A stretch of DNA of 64,000 nucleotides from Campylobacter rectus (GTDB lineage Bacteria; Campylobacterota; Campylobacteria; Campylobacterales; Campylobacteraceae). Below, piece after piece: positions 1 through 9,788 of the stretch. The notes under the pieces were generated by a model, which had not been told where the DNA came from, made no database searches, and was given only the letters and a program-made list of their open reading frames with translations. The stretch spans positions 1,922,001 through 1,986,000 of the forward strand of contig NZ_CP012543.1 in assembly GCF_004803795.1 (NCBI RefSeq), in the 5' to 3' direction. Made by a program: the position numbers and the translations under genes. Each line of letters begins with the position of its first letter. Within the stretch, counting starts at the first letter, position 1.

Positions 1-74
1 GGTATAGGGGTTGTTGTGTAGCTTGGTAAATATCACCAAACAATCAAGCAGTTCGTCGTTTTTCTTTTCTTGCA
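1..74 (-). CDS. lapB: LapB-like type I secretion ABC transporter, N-terminal fragment
   Basis: An ATG at 74..72, five bases after the lapD stop codon, opens a frame that runs off the left edge. The 24 visible codons begin MQEKKNDELLDCLVIFTK. The 'LLDCL..FTK' pattern resembles the degenerate C39-peptidase-like domain that starts LapB/HlyB-type exporters of large adhesins. Its position directly after tolC-lapG-lapD on the same strand fits an inner-membrane ATPase of the same secretion system. Only the N-terminus is visible, so ATPase motifs cannot be checked and the call rests on context plus a short motif. Confidence 0.6.
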
Positions 75-78
75 TTTT

Positions 79-2010
79 TTATCCGATATTTTCTATTTCA
101 GATATGAGAATTCCTTGCATAGAGTTGATTTGCAAATTTTGCAAATTTTGCTTTTGCTCATCGTTTTCTACACCCGTAGCTATGATCTTTACGCCCCTAC
201 TCATCATCATCGCTTCAAACCAGCTTCTTTGCTCGGACGCCTCCCCGCCCAAAAAGTCTATCAAATTCGCCGCCGGAATTTTGACGTAATCGGGATTAAC
301 CGCGCTAAGTCTTTCGATACTTTTGGCGTCAAATCCGAAATGATCCAGCCCAAAGCCAAATCCCAGCGAGCGTAGCCTTTGATGAAACCCGACGAGTACT
401 GCCGTGTCGATGTCGTCTTTGTTCGGGATTTCGATGTAAATTTTAGCCGAGGCGTATTGTTTTATCTTTTTAAGCGCGTTTTCAAACTCGTTAAAATGTT
501 GAGCGGAGCTTAAAATATCTTTGCCTAAATTTATCGCGTATTGCATCTTTTCAAGCATACCGCCTCTTAGCATATCGGCAAATTTATTTAAAACGTAAAG
601 GTCGATCTCGACGGTCATCTTGATTTCATTTACCATCGGCATAAAGTAGCTCGCTATCTGCCATCTGCCCTCGCTATCGACAAGCCTTATATACAGTTCG
701 CGGTGCACCAATTCAGCAAAATCCGACTCCACTTTTTGTCCGGCGAATTTAAACATACCGTTTTTAAGCGAGGTTTCGATGAGCTCCTTGTACTGCTCTT
801 TTCCGAGTACGATTTCTTTGTCGCTCTTGTAAATTAACGAGGCGAAATTTTTGCCCTCTTTGGCTCTAGCCAGCGTGATGTCAGCCGTTGTCAGCACGTC
901 TTTTAGCGGAGTCTTTGGACCGTAAGGCACGATCGCCGCAAAAACGGGATGCTTATCCATATCTACGTTAAATTTGATAAATTCTTCTTTTATCGTTAGC
1001 AAAATTTTATCGGTCAAATTTTTAGCGTTTTGCGTCGTTAAATTTGGAGATACGATGATAAAATCATCCTCGTTTAATCTGGCGCGCAACATACCTAGCG
1101 CATTTTGAGATATTATAGACGCGATACTTTTTATCAATTTTTGTTGCCCGTTAAAGCCGATTTCTTGTTTTAGATCTCGCAAATCTTTACATGTTATCAT
1201 CGATGCCGCGCCGCTTGAATACTCTTCGCTCGAAATATATTCCTTAAAGTTATTTTGCAAATACCTTCTGTTAAAAAGCACGGTTTGCTCGTCTTTATAA
1301 AGCAGCTCTTCGTATTTGCTAAGCGTCTTCGCACTTTGTTCAAATACGTCTTTAACGCGCGTTATCATCACGTTCATAGCTAAAACTATCTGCCTGACAT
1401 CGACCGTAAAAGGGATTTTTTCTTGTAAAATAAAGCTGTTTTGCAATATGGCTTCGGCTTGTTTTTGCACCTTTTTAAGCGGTATAAAAATCGCCTTTAC
1501 GCCCAAATAACTGATAAGCAGCGCCGTTATCGACATCGCAAGAAGCACGTAAAATACATTTTGAACGATATTGTAAAGCTCGTAATAAGCAATGCCCGTA
1601 TTGCTTTGCACGTGAAGGGTACCGAATTTATTCCAGCCTATCATTATCTCGCTCTGCGCCACGGGAGCCTCGAGTTTTACGTTATTTACGAACCATTTTG
1701 GCACGCTATTTACGACCAGAGGTTGCGAGCTTTCTATCAGAGTCTCGCCCTCCAGCCCCGTTAGCTTTATCATTGGGTAATATCCGCTGTCAAATACCGA
1801 ATTTATCATCGTCTGAGCGCCCGATAAATCTTTCGGATTTGTTACCGAGGCTATCGCAAGGCCAAGCGAATTTGCCGTATGTTTAGCGTTGGTGCCCAGC
1901 TGAGAAACGATGTAGTTGTTTATCGTACTAAAATTTAAAATCCCGACTGCTACGAAAATAAGCAGCATAAAGGAGATTATCGCCAGCATTATTTGTTTTA
2001 AAAGCGTCAT
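79..2010 (-). CDS. lapD: LapD-like inner-membrane c-di-GMP receptor (degenerate GGDEF-EAL)
   Basis: 643 residues. A first membrane helix (about 5-27), a periplasmic LapD/MoxY-type domain (about 28-150), a second helix (about 152-172), HAMP, then GGDEF (about 235-395) and EAL (about 415-640) domains. The GGDEF signature is degraded to RLNEDDF and the EAL motif region reads ELYIRL, so neither cyclase nor phosphodiesterase activity is expected. This matches LapD, which binds c-di-GMP in the cytoplasm and sequesters the protease LapG in the periplasm, so adhesin stays on the surface. It follows lapG with no gap and precedes a LapB-like start. Function in this organism is inferred from family and gene order. 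Confidence 0.85.
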   Translation of the reverse strand: MTLLKQIMLAIISFMLLIFVAVGILNFSTINNYIVSQLGTNAKHTANSLGLAIASVTNPKDLSGAQTMINSVFDSGYYPMIKLTGLEGETLIESSQPLVVNSVPKWFVNNVKLEAPVAQSEIMIGWNKFGTLHVQSNTGIAYYELYNIVQNVFYVLLAMSITALLISYLGVKAIFIPLKKVQKQAEAILQNSFILQEKIPFTVDVRQIVLAMNVMITRVKDVFEQSAKTLSKYEELLYKDEQTVLFNRRYLQNNFKEYISSEEYSSGAASMITCKDLRDLKQEIGFNGQQKLIKSIASIISQNALGMLRARLNEDDFIIVSPNLTTQNAKNLTDKILLTIKEEFIKFNVDMDKHPVFAAIVPYGPKTPLKDVLTTADITLARAKEGKNFASLIYKSDKEIVLGKEQYKELIETSLKNGMFKFAGQKVESDFAELVHRELYIRLVDSEGRWQIASYFMPMVNEIKMTVEIDLYVLNKFADMLRGGMLEKMQYAINLGKDILSSAQHFNEFENALKKIKQYASAKIYIEIPNKDDIDTAVLVGFHQRLRSLGFGFGLDHFGFDAKSIERLSAVNPDYVKIPAANLIDFLGGEASEQRSWFEAMMMSRGVKIIATGVENDEQKQNLQNLQINSMQGILISEIENIG

Positions 2011-2676
2011 CTATCCGTCCTCTTTCATTCTATCGACTAAATTTAGCCATTTTGGATTTTGTTTTTTATTTCCGCCCGGGATGGCCTGCCCTAAGCCCTC
2101 TTGTTTTGATAAAAATAGCGAATCGCCGCTAAAACTATAAACCGGTGCTAAATCTTTTCTTTGCGTAGCTATTTTGATGTTTGGGTTGATATTATCTAAA
2201 ACCAGCGGTATGGACTTTGGGCTGTCGTAATAAGACAAAACCATATGAGCTTGGTTGTAATCAAGCGCCTTTACGTAGGTAAAATAAAGCTTTTGCGCAG
2301 AGACTCCCAGCTGCTTTAGAGTGAAGTATTTCGCCGTAACGAAATCCTCGCAATCTCCCGCGCCTTTGCCCAAAAACTCCATTCTAGTAGCCCAGTAGTC
2401 TTTTTTACCCCACACCTCCTTATCGTCTTTCCACTGCAAGCGGTTGAAAAAATCATTAACTTTTATGAGCTTTTCTTGTTCGGTAGCGTTCTTTAGGTTC
2501 ACCATGAGCTCGTTTAAAGCAACCACTCTTTTTCTGGCGTTTTCGCCGTAAATTTTAGTGATCTTGTCATAGGTGGAGGCTTTTATAAACTCGCCACCGG
2601 CAAAAAGCGCAAACACGAAAAGGACGCTCGCTAAAAACGCCCTTTTATATTTGCCTGCGCCTATGCTAAATTTCAT
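2011..2676 (-). CDS. lapG: LapG-like periplasmic transglutaminase-like cysteine protease
   Basis: 221 residues with an N-terminal membrane/signal helix (about 12-28), followed by a bacterial transglutaminase-like cysteine proteinase domain. The catalytic triad is visible as Cys109 (GAGDCEDF), His144 (NQAHMVL) and Asp161 (LVLDNINP). LapG proteases cleave the N-terminal region of giant RTX/BapA-type adhesins and release them when c-di-GMP is low. The gene sits between the outer-membrane channel gene and lapD on one strand, the classic lapDG pairing. The substrate adhesin is not in the window and would be expected beyond the left edge or elsewhere. Confidence 0.88.
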   Translation of the reverse strand: MKFSIGAGKYKRAFLASVLFVFALFAGGEFIKASTYDKITKIYGENARKRVVALNELMVNLKNATEQEKLIKVNDFFNRLQWKDDKEVWGKKDYWATRMEFLGKGAGDCEDFVTAKYFTLKQLGVSAQKLYFTYVKALDYNQAHMVLSYYDSPKSIPLVLDNINPNIKIATQRKDLAPVYSFSGDSLFLSKQEGLGQAIPGGNKKQNPKWLNLVDRMKEDG

Positions 2677-2705
2677 AAATTTTATCTAAATTTCGTTTTT
2701 TAAAG

Positions 2706-4451
2706 CTATCTTAGATCTTCGGCTATCGAGCAAGCGCCTTGGATATATTTTTTGGCAAATCCCGGCTCGAAGCTATCAGTTATCATACCCATATTATCAA
2801 GAAGCCTAAATTTAGCGTATAAAAGCTCTTTTTGAGTATTTACTATCTCGACTAAAGCGTTGTTGTATTCGCTCTCGGCGTCAAGCAAATTGATAAGATC
2901 GCGCCTACCTATCCTAAACTCGTCCCTATATGCATCAAGTGTTTCTCTAGCGTATTTTACGTGCTCGTTTAGGTATCCGAGCCTTTTTTGATTTAGCACG
3001 TAAGTCTGCCACGAAAATTTAAGGCTCTCCGAGAGATCTCTTTTTACCCTCTCAAGCCCGTGAGAGGACTCGGTGACGGCTAGGACGGCTTTTTCTTTTT
3101 CCAGCTTGTCGGCGTTTTTGTTATAAAGATTATATTTTACTCTTAGCAAAACGTCGTAAGAGGTATCTTTATAATTGTCGTAAAACACGTCGTTTTTCTC
3201 GTGATTTGCGCTGGCTTCGAGATCCACCTTAGGCCTAAAAGCCGCATTTTTCTCATTTACCACCGATTGATTCATCTTTATGTTGGCATCTTGCAAAAGC
3301 ACGGCGGGGTTACATCTCATAGCGATGTTATACACCGCGCTTTCGCTGCCCGGCAAGGGCAACTCAAAGCTCGGCGCGATCAAATTTTCCGCCGCAAGCC
3401 CTTTGCCGTAAAGCTTTTCAAAAGTGCTTAACGCATCGTTATAGTTATTTTCGCGAGATATTAAATTTGCCTGAGCTAGCGTAAGGCGAGAACCAGCCTG
3501 TCTCTCTTCGGATCCTCTTGCAAAACCCGAGCTGGTTCTATCTTTTATCTGCGAGTAAATTTCCTCATGGATTTTCACGTTTGATTTTGCGATATCAAGC
3601 AGCTCTTTAGTCTGAAGCACGCCAAGATAAGCGTTTGCAAACTCAAGCGTGAGCCTGTCGGCCTTTTGGGCTACGCTGTAAGCGGCCGCGTCCATCCTAT
3701 AACTTTGCGATATCATTCTGTTTTTATCGGCTCCGCCGTTATATAAATTTTCAGTTAGCGTCGCGTTTGCCGCAAACTTCTTGCCGTCGCCTTTTTGCAC
3801 GGTTATGCCGTTATTTATTTTTTCTTTTCGGTAGCCGTAGCTTCCGCCGATATCAAACGTTGGGTAATAGGCATTATTAGCGATATTTAGGTCTTTTCCC
3901 ACTTGCATATAGGCAAATTCCGTCTCTTTTAAACCCGGGTTTTCAAGGAGCAAATTTTTAACAGCTTCGTTTAGACTGACTTGACCGCCTTCTTGTGCGC
4001 TATTTTCGAGATATTTTACCCCCATAGGCTCAGGCGCTTCCTTAAAAAACAAATCCTGTTTTTTCCTTAAGCCCGGTTTTGGAGCCTCCGAGGCGCTATT
4101 TTTATCGCTTAAATTGCCGCTCTCATCGCCGTTTTTGCCGATTTCGTCCTTAGCGATCGTGCTATAAGCGTCAGTATATCCTGCAGCCTTGATTTTATCT
4201 ATCAAATTTTTGATACCTTCTTTGTCCAAAGACTTGGTTTTAACGGCTATGGCACGGTATTTGCCGTAGGTTCCGCTCACGACCTTTTCTACGTCTTCAA
4301 AGTCACCGACTTTGCGTTCCACGCTAGCTCTAGCGCTTTCGATAGCTTCTTCTTTGACGTCATCGCTAAAGCTACCCACAAATACGTTATATTCGTCGTT
4401 TGCAAATAAAAAGCTACAGACCAATAAACTAATCGCAACTGTTTTTTTCAT
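2706..4451 (-). CDS. TolC-family outer-membrane channel with N-terminal SPOR-like domain (LapE role)
   Basis: 581 residues. A signal peptide (about 1-18) is followed by a region of about 80 residues (about 20-105, containing YNVFVGSF and KIKAAGYTDAY) that resembles a SPOR peptidoglycan-binding domain. After an acidic linker comes a TolC-type outer-membrane efflux domain (about 160-570) with the usual two-repeat helical pattern. As first gene of the tolC-lapG-lapD-lapB run it is the likely outer-membrane channel (LapE equivalent) of type I secretion. The SPOR-like domain is unusual for TolC proteins and could tie the channel to peptidoglycan. The TolC assignment is firm; the SPOR assignment rests on pattern only. 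Confidence 0.85.
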   Translation of the reverse strand: MKKTVAISLLVCSFLFANDEYNVFVGSFSDDVKEEAIESARASVERKVGDFEDVEKVVSGTYGKYRAIAVKTKSLDKEGIKNLIDKIKAAGYTDAYSTIAKDEIGKNGDESGNLSDKNSASEAPKPGLRKKQDLFFKEAPEPMGVKYLENSAQEGGQVSLNEAVKNLLLENPGLKETEFAYMQVGKDLNIANNAYYPTFDIGGSYGYRKEKINNGITVQKGDGKKFAANATLTENLYNGGADKNRMISQSYRMDAAAYSVAQKADRLTLEFANAYLGVLQTKELLDIAKSNVKIHEEIYSQIKDRTSSGFARGSEERQAGSRLTLAQANLISRENNYNDALSTFEKLYGKGLAAENLIAPSFELPLPGSESAVYNIAMRCNPAVLLQDANIKMNQSVVNEKNAAFRPKVDLEASANHEKNDVFYDNYKDTSYDVLLRVKYNLYNKNADKLEKEKAVLAVTESSHGLERVKRDLSESLKFSWQTYVLNQKRLGYLNEHVKYARETLDAYRDEFRIGRRDLINLLDAESEYNNALVEIVNTQKELLYAKFRLLDNMGMITDSFEPGFAKKYIQGACSIAEDLR

Positions 4452-4501
4452 AAAAATCCTTTGTAATTATTTTAAATTTAACGCTAATACATTAACCGAC
4501 A

Positions 4502-4514
4502 ATTATATATTATA
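4502..4514 (-). promoter_or_regulatory. Probable -10 region for tolC-lapGDB operon
   Basis: The minus strand reads TATAATATATAAT across these bases, giving two overlapping TATAAT hexamers (4514..4509 and 4507..4502) about 50 bases upstream of the tolC start at 4451. No good -35 box was seen, which is common for Campylobacter sigma70 promoters. It lies in the only sizeable gap (4452-4548) before this gene set. Confidence 0.5.
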
Positions 4515-4548
4515 AAAAATAAAAAAGTTATAAATTTAGCACCGAGTC

Positions 4549-5802
4549 CTATCCGAGTACCTTTGCGATGAGCTCCATCGGGTTTTCGCATTTCACTTCT
4601 GAGCCGCTGATATGCAAGGCGTTTGAGATTTGCATTTTACAGGCGCTACACTCCGCGCTTACGATTTTTGCGCCCGAGTTTTTTATCATCGCGGCTTTTC
4701 TTTGTCCGGCCGCGCGGCTTAAGTGATATTTTTCGGACTGCATCGTCACTCCGCCAAAGCCGCAACACTCGCTAGGATCGTTCATCTCGATCATTTCGTA
4801 GTTTTGAGCGAGCAGTTTGCGAGGCTCTTTAAAGACGCCTTGCATTTTTCTAGCGTGACAAGGGTCGTGACAGGTCACAGTGGCTAAATTTTTGCCTTTT
4901 TTAGCCAAAATTTCAGCTAAATTCGTAAATTTTTCAAAATACTCCGTTGCTAAAAATATCTTCTTGCTCACCGCTTTTGCGCGCTCTCGCCACTGTTCGT
5001 CACCCGCAAAAAAGTGCTCGTAGTCGATCTTTATCATCGCCGAACAGGTCGCCTCGGGCACGATGATAGCATCTAGCTCTCCCAGCATTTTTTCAAAATA
5101 TTCGATATTTCGCTTCGCCAAAACCTCGACCGTAGCAAAATCCCCCGTGAAATACGCCGGCGCGCCGCAACAGGCCTGCTTTTTCATCAAATTTAAATTT
5201 AACCCAAGCTCGCGCGCTATCTTAACCAAAGCCTCGCCGATGCCCGTATATGCGTAGTTTCCCATACAGCCGATGAAAACTCCGATAGTTTTGTCGCCGC
5301 CGTTATCGATAAACTCGGCGTGTGAGTTTAAAAAGCTCTTTTTGCTAGCGGTGGGCAAAAGCCGCTCTTTTTTCACCATCGGCAGGCTAAATCTCGGGCT
5401 CATCGCGCCTTCGCGGATCTTAAACGCGCAGCTTTGAAACACGTATCCCAGCCTCGCGCAAACATCCATAACCGCACGGTGGCGCAGTAGCCAAAAAAAC
5501 GCCTTTTTATACCACGCGATGCCAAATTTATCCGCGATATCGCGGCGGACGTTTTCTATCGCCGTATCCACGCGCAAGGAGTTCGGACAGACCTCGACGC
5601 AGCTCGCGCACAAAAAGCAGCTCTCAAAGATATTTTTCGCGCTTTTATCAAGCTTCAGTTCGCCGCGCTCGTAAGCTCCCATAAGATCCAAAAAACCGCG
5701 CGGAGAGGTCGTTTCGTCGGAGTTTATGTGATGAATCGTGCAGACTTGGATACATTTACCGCATTTTACGCATTTATCGGAAATTTCGTCAAATTTAAAC
5801 AT
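4549..5802 (-). CDS. Ferredoxin-type (Fe-S)/CCG-domain oxidoreductase
   Basis: 417 residues. Two N-terminal 4Fe-4S ferredoxin motifs (CVKCGKCIQVC near residue 11 and CFLCASCVEVC near residue 62) are followed by two cysteine-rich CCG domains (ACCGAP, and CHDPCH...SECCGFGG). This is the architecture of GlcF/HdrD-like electron-transfer subunits that serve flavin dehydrogenases or thiol-disulfide chemistry. It sits 9 bp downstream of hemN, matching the arrangement I recall in C. jejuni (Cj0991c beside hemN). The partner and true substrate are unknown; no dehydrogenase subunit is adjacent. Confidence 0.8.
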   Translation of the reverse strand: MFKFDEISDKCVKCGKCIQVCTIHHINSDETTSPRGFLDLMGAYERGELKLDKSAKNIFESCFLCASCVEVCPNSLRVDTAIENVRRDIADKFGIAWYKKAFFWLLRHRAVMDVCARLGYVFQSCAFKIREGAMSPRFSLPMVKKERLLPTASKKSFLNSHAEFIDNGGDKTIGVFIGCMGNYAYTGIGEALVKIARELGLNLNLMKKQACCGAPAYFTGDFATVEVLAKRNIEYFEKMLGELDAIIVPEATCSAMIKIDYEHFFAGDEQWRERAKAVSKKIFLATEYFEKFTNLAEILAKKGKNLATVTCHDPCHARKMQGVFKEPRKLLAQNYEMIEMNDPSECCGFGGVTMQSEKYHLSRAAGQRKAAMIKNSGAKIVSAECSACKMQISNALHISGSEVKCENPMELIAKVLG

Positions 5803-5811
5803 ATCTACTCA

Positions 5812-7173
5812 TCAAACCGTTTTTGAAAATCGGCGTAAATTTTCAGGTATTTTTTTCAAATACGCGTCAAAGCACATCGCGATATTGCGGATGATTAGCG
5901 TGCCGGTCTCGTTTACGCTGATTTTTTCGGGCGTTATAGTGACAAATTCGCTTAAATTTTCAAGTTCGACCAAATCATCCTTAAAATACTCGAAAAATTT
6001 GATGTCAAATTTAGCCTCGACCGCCTTGATATCAAGCGCAAAGTTGCTCATCAGGCTCATTATCACGGCTTTTCTGATTAGATCATCGCCAGTTAGATAT
6101 ATGCCCTTGCAGTACGGCAAAACGCCGCTATCCAGGGCCTTTTCGTATTCGTCCATATCTTTGAAATTTTGAGCGTAGTATCTTTGCCCCTCGCCGATGC
6201 TAGTTAGCCCGATGCCGATGAGATCGGCTCCGCCCTTGGTCGTGTAGCCTTGGAAGTTGCGATGAAGCGTGCCGTTAGCAAGCGCGGCAAAAAGCTCGTC
6301 GCCCGGCTTTGCAAAGTGATCCATACCGATCATTTTGTAGCCGTTTTTGATAAAAAACTCGGCAGTGTATTTTAAAATTTCAAGCTTGGTTTTAGGGCTA
6401 GGTAGCGTAGCTTCGTCAAATTTACGCATAGATTTTTTTATCCACGGCACGTGCGCGTAGTTAAACACCGCCAGGCGGTCGGGAGACAGCGTCAAGGCCT
6501 TATCCAGCGTCGCTTTAAAGCTCTCTAGCGTCTGATACGGCAGGCCGTAGATCAGATCCATATTTATCGAGTTTATACCCTTGGCGCGCGCCATATCCAC
6601 GGCGTTTTTGGTGATCTCGTAGGGCTGGATGCGGTGGATTTCTTTTTGCACGCGCTCGTCAAAGTCCTGCACGCCGTAGCTGATGCGGTTAAAGCCGTGA
6701 GAGACGAGCGCCTCAAGCTGCTCGCGGGTTAAAAATCTCGGGTCGATTTCGCAGCTGATTTCAGCTTCAAGCGAGAAATTTTTAAATTTAGCCTTTATGA
6801 GGCGGATTATTTTGTCTAATTGCTCTGCGCTATAAAAAGTCGGAGTGCCGCCTCCAAAGTGCATTTGCAGCACGGGCGCGCTCGTGTCGAGATTTGCACT
6901 TAAAATTTCAAGTTCTTTTTCGAGATAGTCGATGTATTTTTCCTTGCGCTCCTCTTTGCTCGTATATATCACGTTACAGCCGCAAAAATAACAGGCGCTG
7001 CGGCAAAACGGCAAGTGCAAATAAAGCGAAATCGGGCGCGAGGCGTCGCGGTTTTTTAGCTCCCGCAGGTAGTCCTCGTAGCTAAATTTATCGCTAAACT
7101 CGGGCGCGGTCGGATAGCTCGTGTAGCGCGGTCCCGGGCGCGAATACTTCACGTAAGCGTCAAAATCTATCAT
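5812..7173 (-). CDS. hemN: Oxygen-independent coproporphyrinogen III dehydrogenase
   Basis: 453 residues, the usual HemN length. The radical-SAM cluster motif is visible as Cys57-x3-Cys61-x2-Cys64 followed by Cys66 ([14 protein letters not shown]), the pattern of genuine HemN rather than HemW. A GGGTPT SAM-binding motif follows. HemN performs oxidative decarboxylation of coproporphyrinogen III to protoporphyrinogen IX in the cytoplasm without O2, as suits a microaerobe/anaerobe. It overlaps the upstream DUF2603 gene by 4 bp, so they are probably co-translated. hemB, another heme gene, lies about 1.6 kb away on the same strand. Confidence 0.95.
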   Translation of the reverse strand: MIDFDAYVKYSRPGPRYTSYPTAPEFSDKFSYEDYLRELKNRDASRPISLYLHLPFCRSACYFCGCNVIYTSKEERKEKYIDYLEKELEILSANLDTSAPVLQMHFGGGTPTFYSAEQLDKIIRLIKAKFKNFSLEAEISCEIDPRFLTREQLEALVSHGFNRISYGVQDFDERVQKEIHRIQPYEITKNAVDMARAKGINSINMDLIYGLPYQTLESFKATLDKALTLSPDRLAVFNYAHVPWIKKSMRKFDEATLPSPKTKLEILKYTAEFFIKNGYKMIGMDHFAKPGDELFAALANGTLHRNFQGYTTKGGADLIGIGLTSIGEGQRYYAQNFKDMDEYEKALDSGVLPYCKGIYLTGDDLIRKAVIMSLMSNFALDIKAVEAKFDIKFFEYFKDDLVELENLSEFVTITPEKISVNETGTLIIRNIAMCFDAYLKKIPENLRRFSKTV

Positions 7174-7661
7174 AGCGTTTTATTCCTCGCGTTTTTCATT
7201 AAATTTTGCATATCGACGAACAAATTGGGATACTGTTTTTTGATACCCTTTACCAGTTTTTCCAAATTTACGTCGATGCTTTTTTTGTTTTTATTTTTTG
7301 CGGCGATCTTGCGTATCTCGTCCATCGCCACGACCCAAACGTCGGCGAAATCTATCGGCACGTTTTGCCAGATCGTCTTTTCAAGCCTTAGCTCGAAATT
7401 TTCTTTTTGGACGTTGCGGTAGGCTTCGATGAGCTGCGAGAGCGATTTTAACGAAACCATCGTGTGCAAATTTTGATTTTCGTCGATGCCAAACCACGGC
7501 TCCACTCCGTCCCACGAGCCGCTTTTTAGGCTGAGGCTCATTTGATTGGGGTCGCTTGTCGGCACGATCTCAAATATCGTTTTCTCGCCCTCTTTTATCC
7601 CGAGCTCGCCCGAAATTTCGTCGATTTTTTCGTATGTTTTTTGTAGATTTTTTTCTTTCAT
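7170..7661 (-). CDS. DUF2603 family protein
   Basis: 163 residues, cytoplasmic, with no signal or membrane helix. The sequence and its place between argF and hemN match the DUF2603 family of Campylobacterota (Cj0993c position in C. jejuni, from memory). No function is known. A basic, lysine-rich segment lies near residues 115-145. It overlaps hemN by 4 bp and follows argF by 13 bp, so it belongs to the argF-hemN transcription unit. Confidence 0.75.
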   Translation of the reverse strand: MKEKNLQKTYEKIDEISGELGIKEGEKTIFEIVPTSDPNQMSLSLKSGSWDGVEPWFGIDENQNLHTMVSLKSLSQLIEAYRNVQKENFELRLEKTIWQNVPIDFADVWVVAMDEIRKIAAKNKNKKSIDVNLEKLVKGIKKQYPNLFVDMQNLMKNARNKTL

Positions 7662-7674
7662 TTACTTCCTTAAC

Positions 7675-8595
7675 TTACCCGTTTCGATGTCTATCAAGCC
7701 ACACCATCACGCCTTTTTGCGCGTGCAGTCTATTTTCGGCTTCGGCAAAAATCTCATCCGCGTGCGCCTCAAACACCGCCTCGCTTACCTCGTATCCGCG
7801 GTAGGCCGGCAAGCAGTGTAAAAATATCGCGTGCGGCGCGGCTAATTTCATCAAATTTTCATCCACACAAAAGCCCGCGAAGTCTTTTAGACGCTTTTCT
7901 TTTTCCGCCTCTTGCCCCATCGAGACCCAAGTGTCGGTAGTGACGACGTTAGCGCCCGAGACGGCTTCTTTTACGTCATGAGTCAGATAAATTTTAGCTC
8001 CCGAGATTTGCGCGTTTTTCATCGCTAAATTTAGGATTTCGCCGTCCGGCTCGTAGCCCGCGGGCGTCGCGATCCTTAGCTCTAGGCCGAGCTTGCTAGC
8101 TAGCATCAGCCACGAGTGAGCTATGTTGTTGCCGTCGCCGACGTAGGCTACGCATCCGCCCGCGTCAAATTCCAGCATCGTGAGGTAGTCCGCCATCAGC
8201 TGCACTGGGTGAAATTTATCGCTAAGGCCGTTTATCACGGGCACTCGGCTAAATTTGGCAAATTCCTCGAGCGTCTCGTGACGATTAACGCGAGCCATGA
8301 CGAGGTCGCACATTCGCGAGATCACGCGAGCGGTATCTTTTATCGGTTCGCCGCGCCCGATCTGGATATCGCTCGAGCTGAGAAACAGCGCGTGTCCGCC
8401 AAGCTCGTTCATCCCCACGTCAAAGCTTACGCGCGTTCTAGTCGAGCTTTTCTCAAATATCATCGCCAATTTTTGATCTTTGAGATACGGTTTGAAATCT
8501 CGCGCCTTTGCTTCTTTTTTTATTTCGCGCGCCAAATTTATCATTTCTAAAATTTCGTCTTTACCGAAGTCGTTTAGCGTCAAAAAGTGTCGCAT
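7675..8595 (-). CDS. argF: Ornithine carbamoyltransferase, anabolic
   Basis: 306 residues, normal for the family. The carbamoyl-phosphate motif STRTR (near 51-55), the HPVQ motif and the ornithine-site HCLPAYRG motif near the C-terminus are all present; HCLP distinguishes it from aspartate carbamoyltransferase. It makes citrulline from ornithine and carbamoyl phosphate in arginine synthesis. A purine-rich Shine-Dalgarno precedes the ATG. It heads a minus-strand run argF - DUF2603 - hemN - Fe-S oxidoreductase, separated from hemB by a 160-bp structured spacer. Confidence 0.95.
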   Translation of the reverse strand: MRHFLTLNDFGKDEILEMINLAREIKKEAKARDFKPYLKDQKLAMIFEKSSTRTRVSFDVGMNELGGHALFLSSSDIQIGRGEPIKDTARVISRMCDLVMARVNRHETLEEFAKFSRVPVINGLSDKFHPVQLMADYLTMLEFDAGGCVAYVGDGNNIAHSWLMLASKLGLELRIATPAGYEPDGEILNLAMKNAQISGAKIYLTHDVKEAVSGANVVTTDTWVSMGQEAEKEKRLKDFAGFCVDENLMKLAAPHAIFLHCLPAYRGYEVSEAVFEAHADEIFAEAENRLHAQKGVMVWLDRHRNG

Positions 8596-8639
8596 TTTGC
8601 CCCCTTATTCCCAAATTTTACCCATAAAATTTACAAGGC

Positions 8640-8750
8640 GAAGTATCGCGAGATGATTTTTCGAGTTTTGAAGCAAAATTGAGCGTGCGCTAGGCATATA
8701 GCCTGCGGAGCGAAAATTTTGCGAAATCTCGGAAAAGCGCTCGCGAGACA
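8640..8750. repeat. Long imperfect inverted repeat between argF and hemB
   Basis: The 160-bp gap contains nested complementary segments: GCAAAATT at 8673-8680 pairs with AATTTTGC at 8715-8722, AGGC at 8692-8695 with GCCT at 8701-8704, and an outer TTTTTCGAG with CTCGGAAAA. Together they can fold into a hairpin of about 90 nt. The word GAAGTATCGCGA at 8640-8651 is also found, on the opposite strand, in the spacer upstream of caiA (and as a shorter match upstream of fixC). It could be a REP-like element or a structured RNA spacer; there is no clear T-run for a simple terminator. Confidence 0.45.
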
Positions 8751-8755
8751 AGCCG

Positions 8756-9727
8756 CTATTTTCTTAGTAAAGCGGCGGCTTCTTTGGCGTGATAGCTGAT
8801 TATTAGATCCGCCCCCGCCCTCTTAAACCCGACCAGCGTTTCCATCATAACGCGCTCATAGTCGATGACGCCCGCTTTTGCTGCAGCTTTTAGCAGAGTG
8901 TATTCGCCGCTCACGTTATACGCGCAGATCGGCAGTCTCGTTGCTTCGCGCAGATCGCGGATGATATCCAGATACGCAAGGGCGGGCTTTACCATCAATA
9001 TATCGGCACCTTGCGCCTCGTCTTCTAGGCTCTCGCTCACGGCCTCCAGGCGGTTTGCGCTATCCATCTGATAGCTTTTTCGGTCGCCGAAGCTCGGTGC
9101 GCTCTCCGCTACGTCGCGAAACGGCCCGTAGTACGCCGAAGCAAATTTGGTCGAATACGCCATAATCGGCAAATTTTCATATCCGCTCAAATCCAGCGCC
9201 CCGCGTAAAGTAGCGATGATGCCGTCCATCATACCGCTTGGAGCGATCATATCGGCGCCGTTTCTAGCGTGGATCAGCGCTTGTTTAGCGGAGATCTCCA
9301 GCGTCGCGTCGTTATCGACGGTCTGATGAACGTGATCTAGGATGCCGCAGTGGCCGTGATCGGTGTATTCGCAAAAGCAAAGATCGGTGATCACGACTAG
9401 ATCGGCAAATTTATCCTTTATCGCTCGAAGCGCGGTCGCGATGATACCTTCGTCGCTTAGAGCGTCGCTGCCTACGCTATCTTTTAGGCTCGGGATTCCA
9501 AACAATATCACCGCTTTTATGCCCAAATTTCGCACGATTTCGCACTCTTTTAAAATTTCGTCCAAACTCATCTGAAAGACGCCCGGCATCGAGCTTATCT
9601 CTTTTTTCACGCCCCTGCCTTCGACGACGAAAAGCGGATAGATAAAATCGCTCGCGCAAACGCTAGTTTCGCGCACCATTTCCCTGATCGCGGGATTTAT
9701 CCTGAGCCTTCTAAAACGTTTAAACAT
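8756..9727 (-). CDS. hemB: Delta-aminolevulinic acid dehydratase (porphobilinogen synthase)
   Basis: 323 residues. The zinc-binding cysteine cluster ([12 protein letters not shown]), the first active-site lysine region ([20 protein letters not shown]) and the Schiff-base lysine motif ([10 protein letters not shown]) are present. It condenses two 5-aminolevulinate molecules to porphobilinogen in heme synthesis. It is divergent from ribA across a 61-bp promoter gap, an arrangement shared with C. jejuni as I recall it. Confidence 0.95.
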   Translation of the reverse strand: MFKRFRRLRINPAIREMVRETSVCASDFIYPLFVVEGRGVKKEISSMPGVFQMSLDEILKECEIVRNLGIKAVILFGIPSLKDSVGSDALSDEGIIATALRAIKDKFADLVVITDLCFCEYTDHGHCGILDHVHQTVDNDATLEISAKQALIHARNGADMIAPSGMMDGIIATLRGALDLSGYENLPIMAYSTKFASAYYGPFRDVAESAPSFGDRKSYQMDSANRLEAVSESLEDEAQGADILMVKPALAYLDIIRDLREATRLPICAYNVSGEYTLLKAAAKAGVIDYERVMMETLVGFKRAGADLIISYHAKEAAALLRK

Positions 9728-9788
9728 AATTTTCCTTTTACTTCGCTACAATTTACGCTTAGTGTAACATAATAGGAGTTAAAATTTT
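9728..9788. promoter_or_regulatory. Divergent hemB/ribA promoter region
   Basis: This 61-bp gap must hold promoters in both directions. Towards ribA it contains an AT-rich TAACATAAT segment and a strong AGGAG ribosome binding site just upstream of the ATG at 9789. Towards hemB a GGAAAA-type ribosome binding site lies next to the start. No well-formed -35 boxes were seen. Confidence 0.4.
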
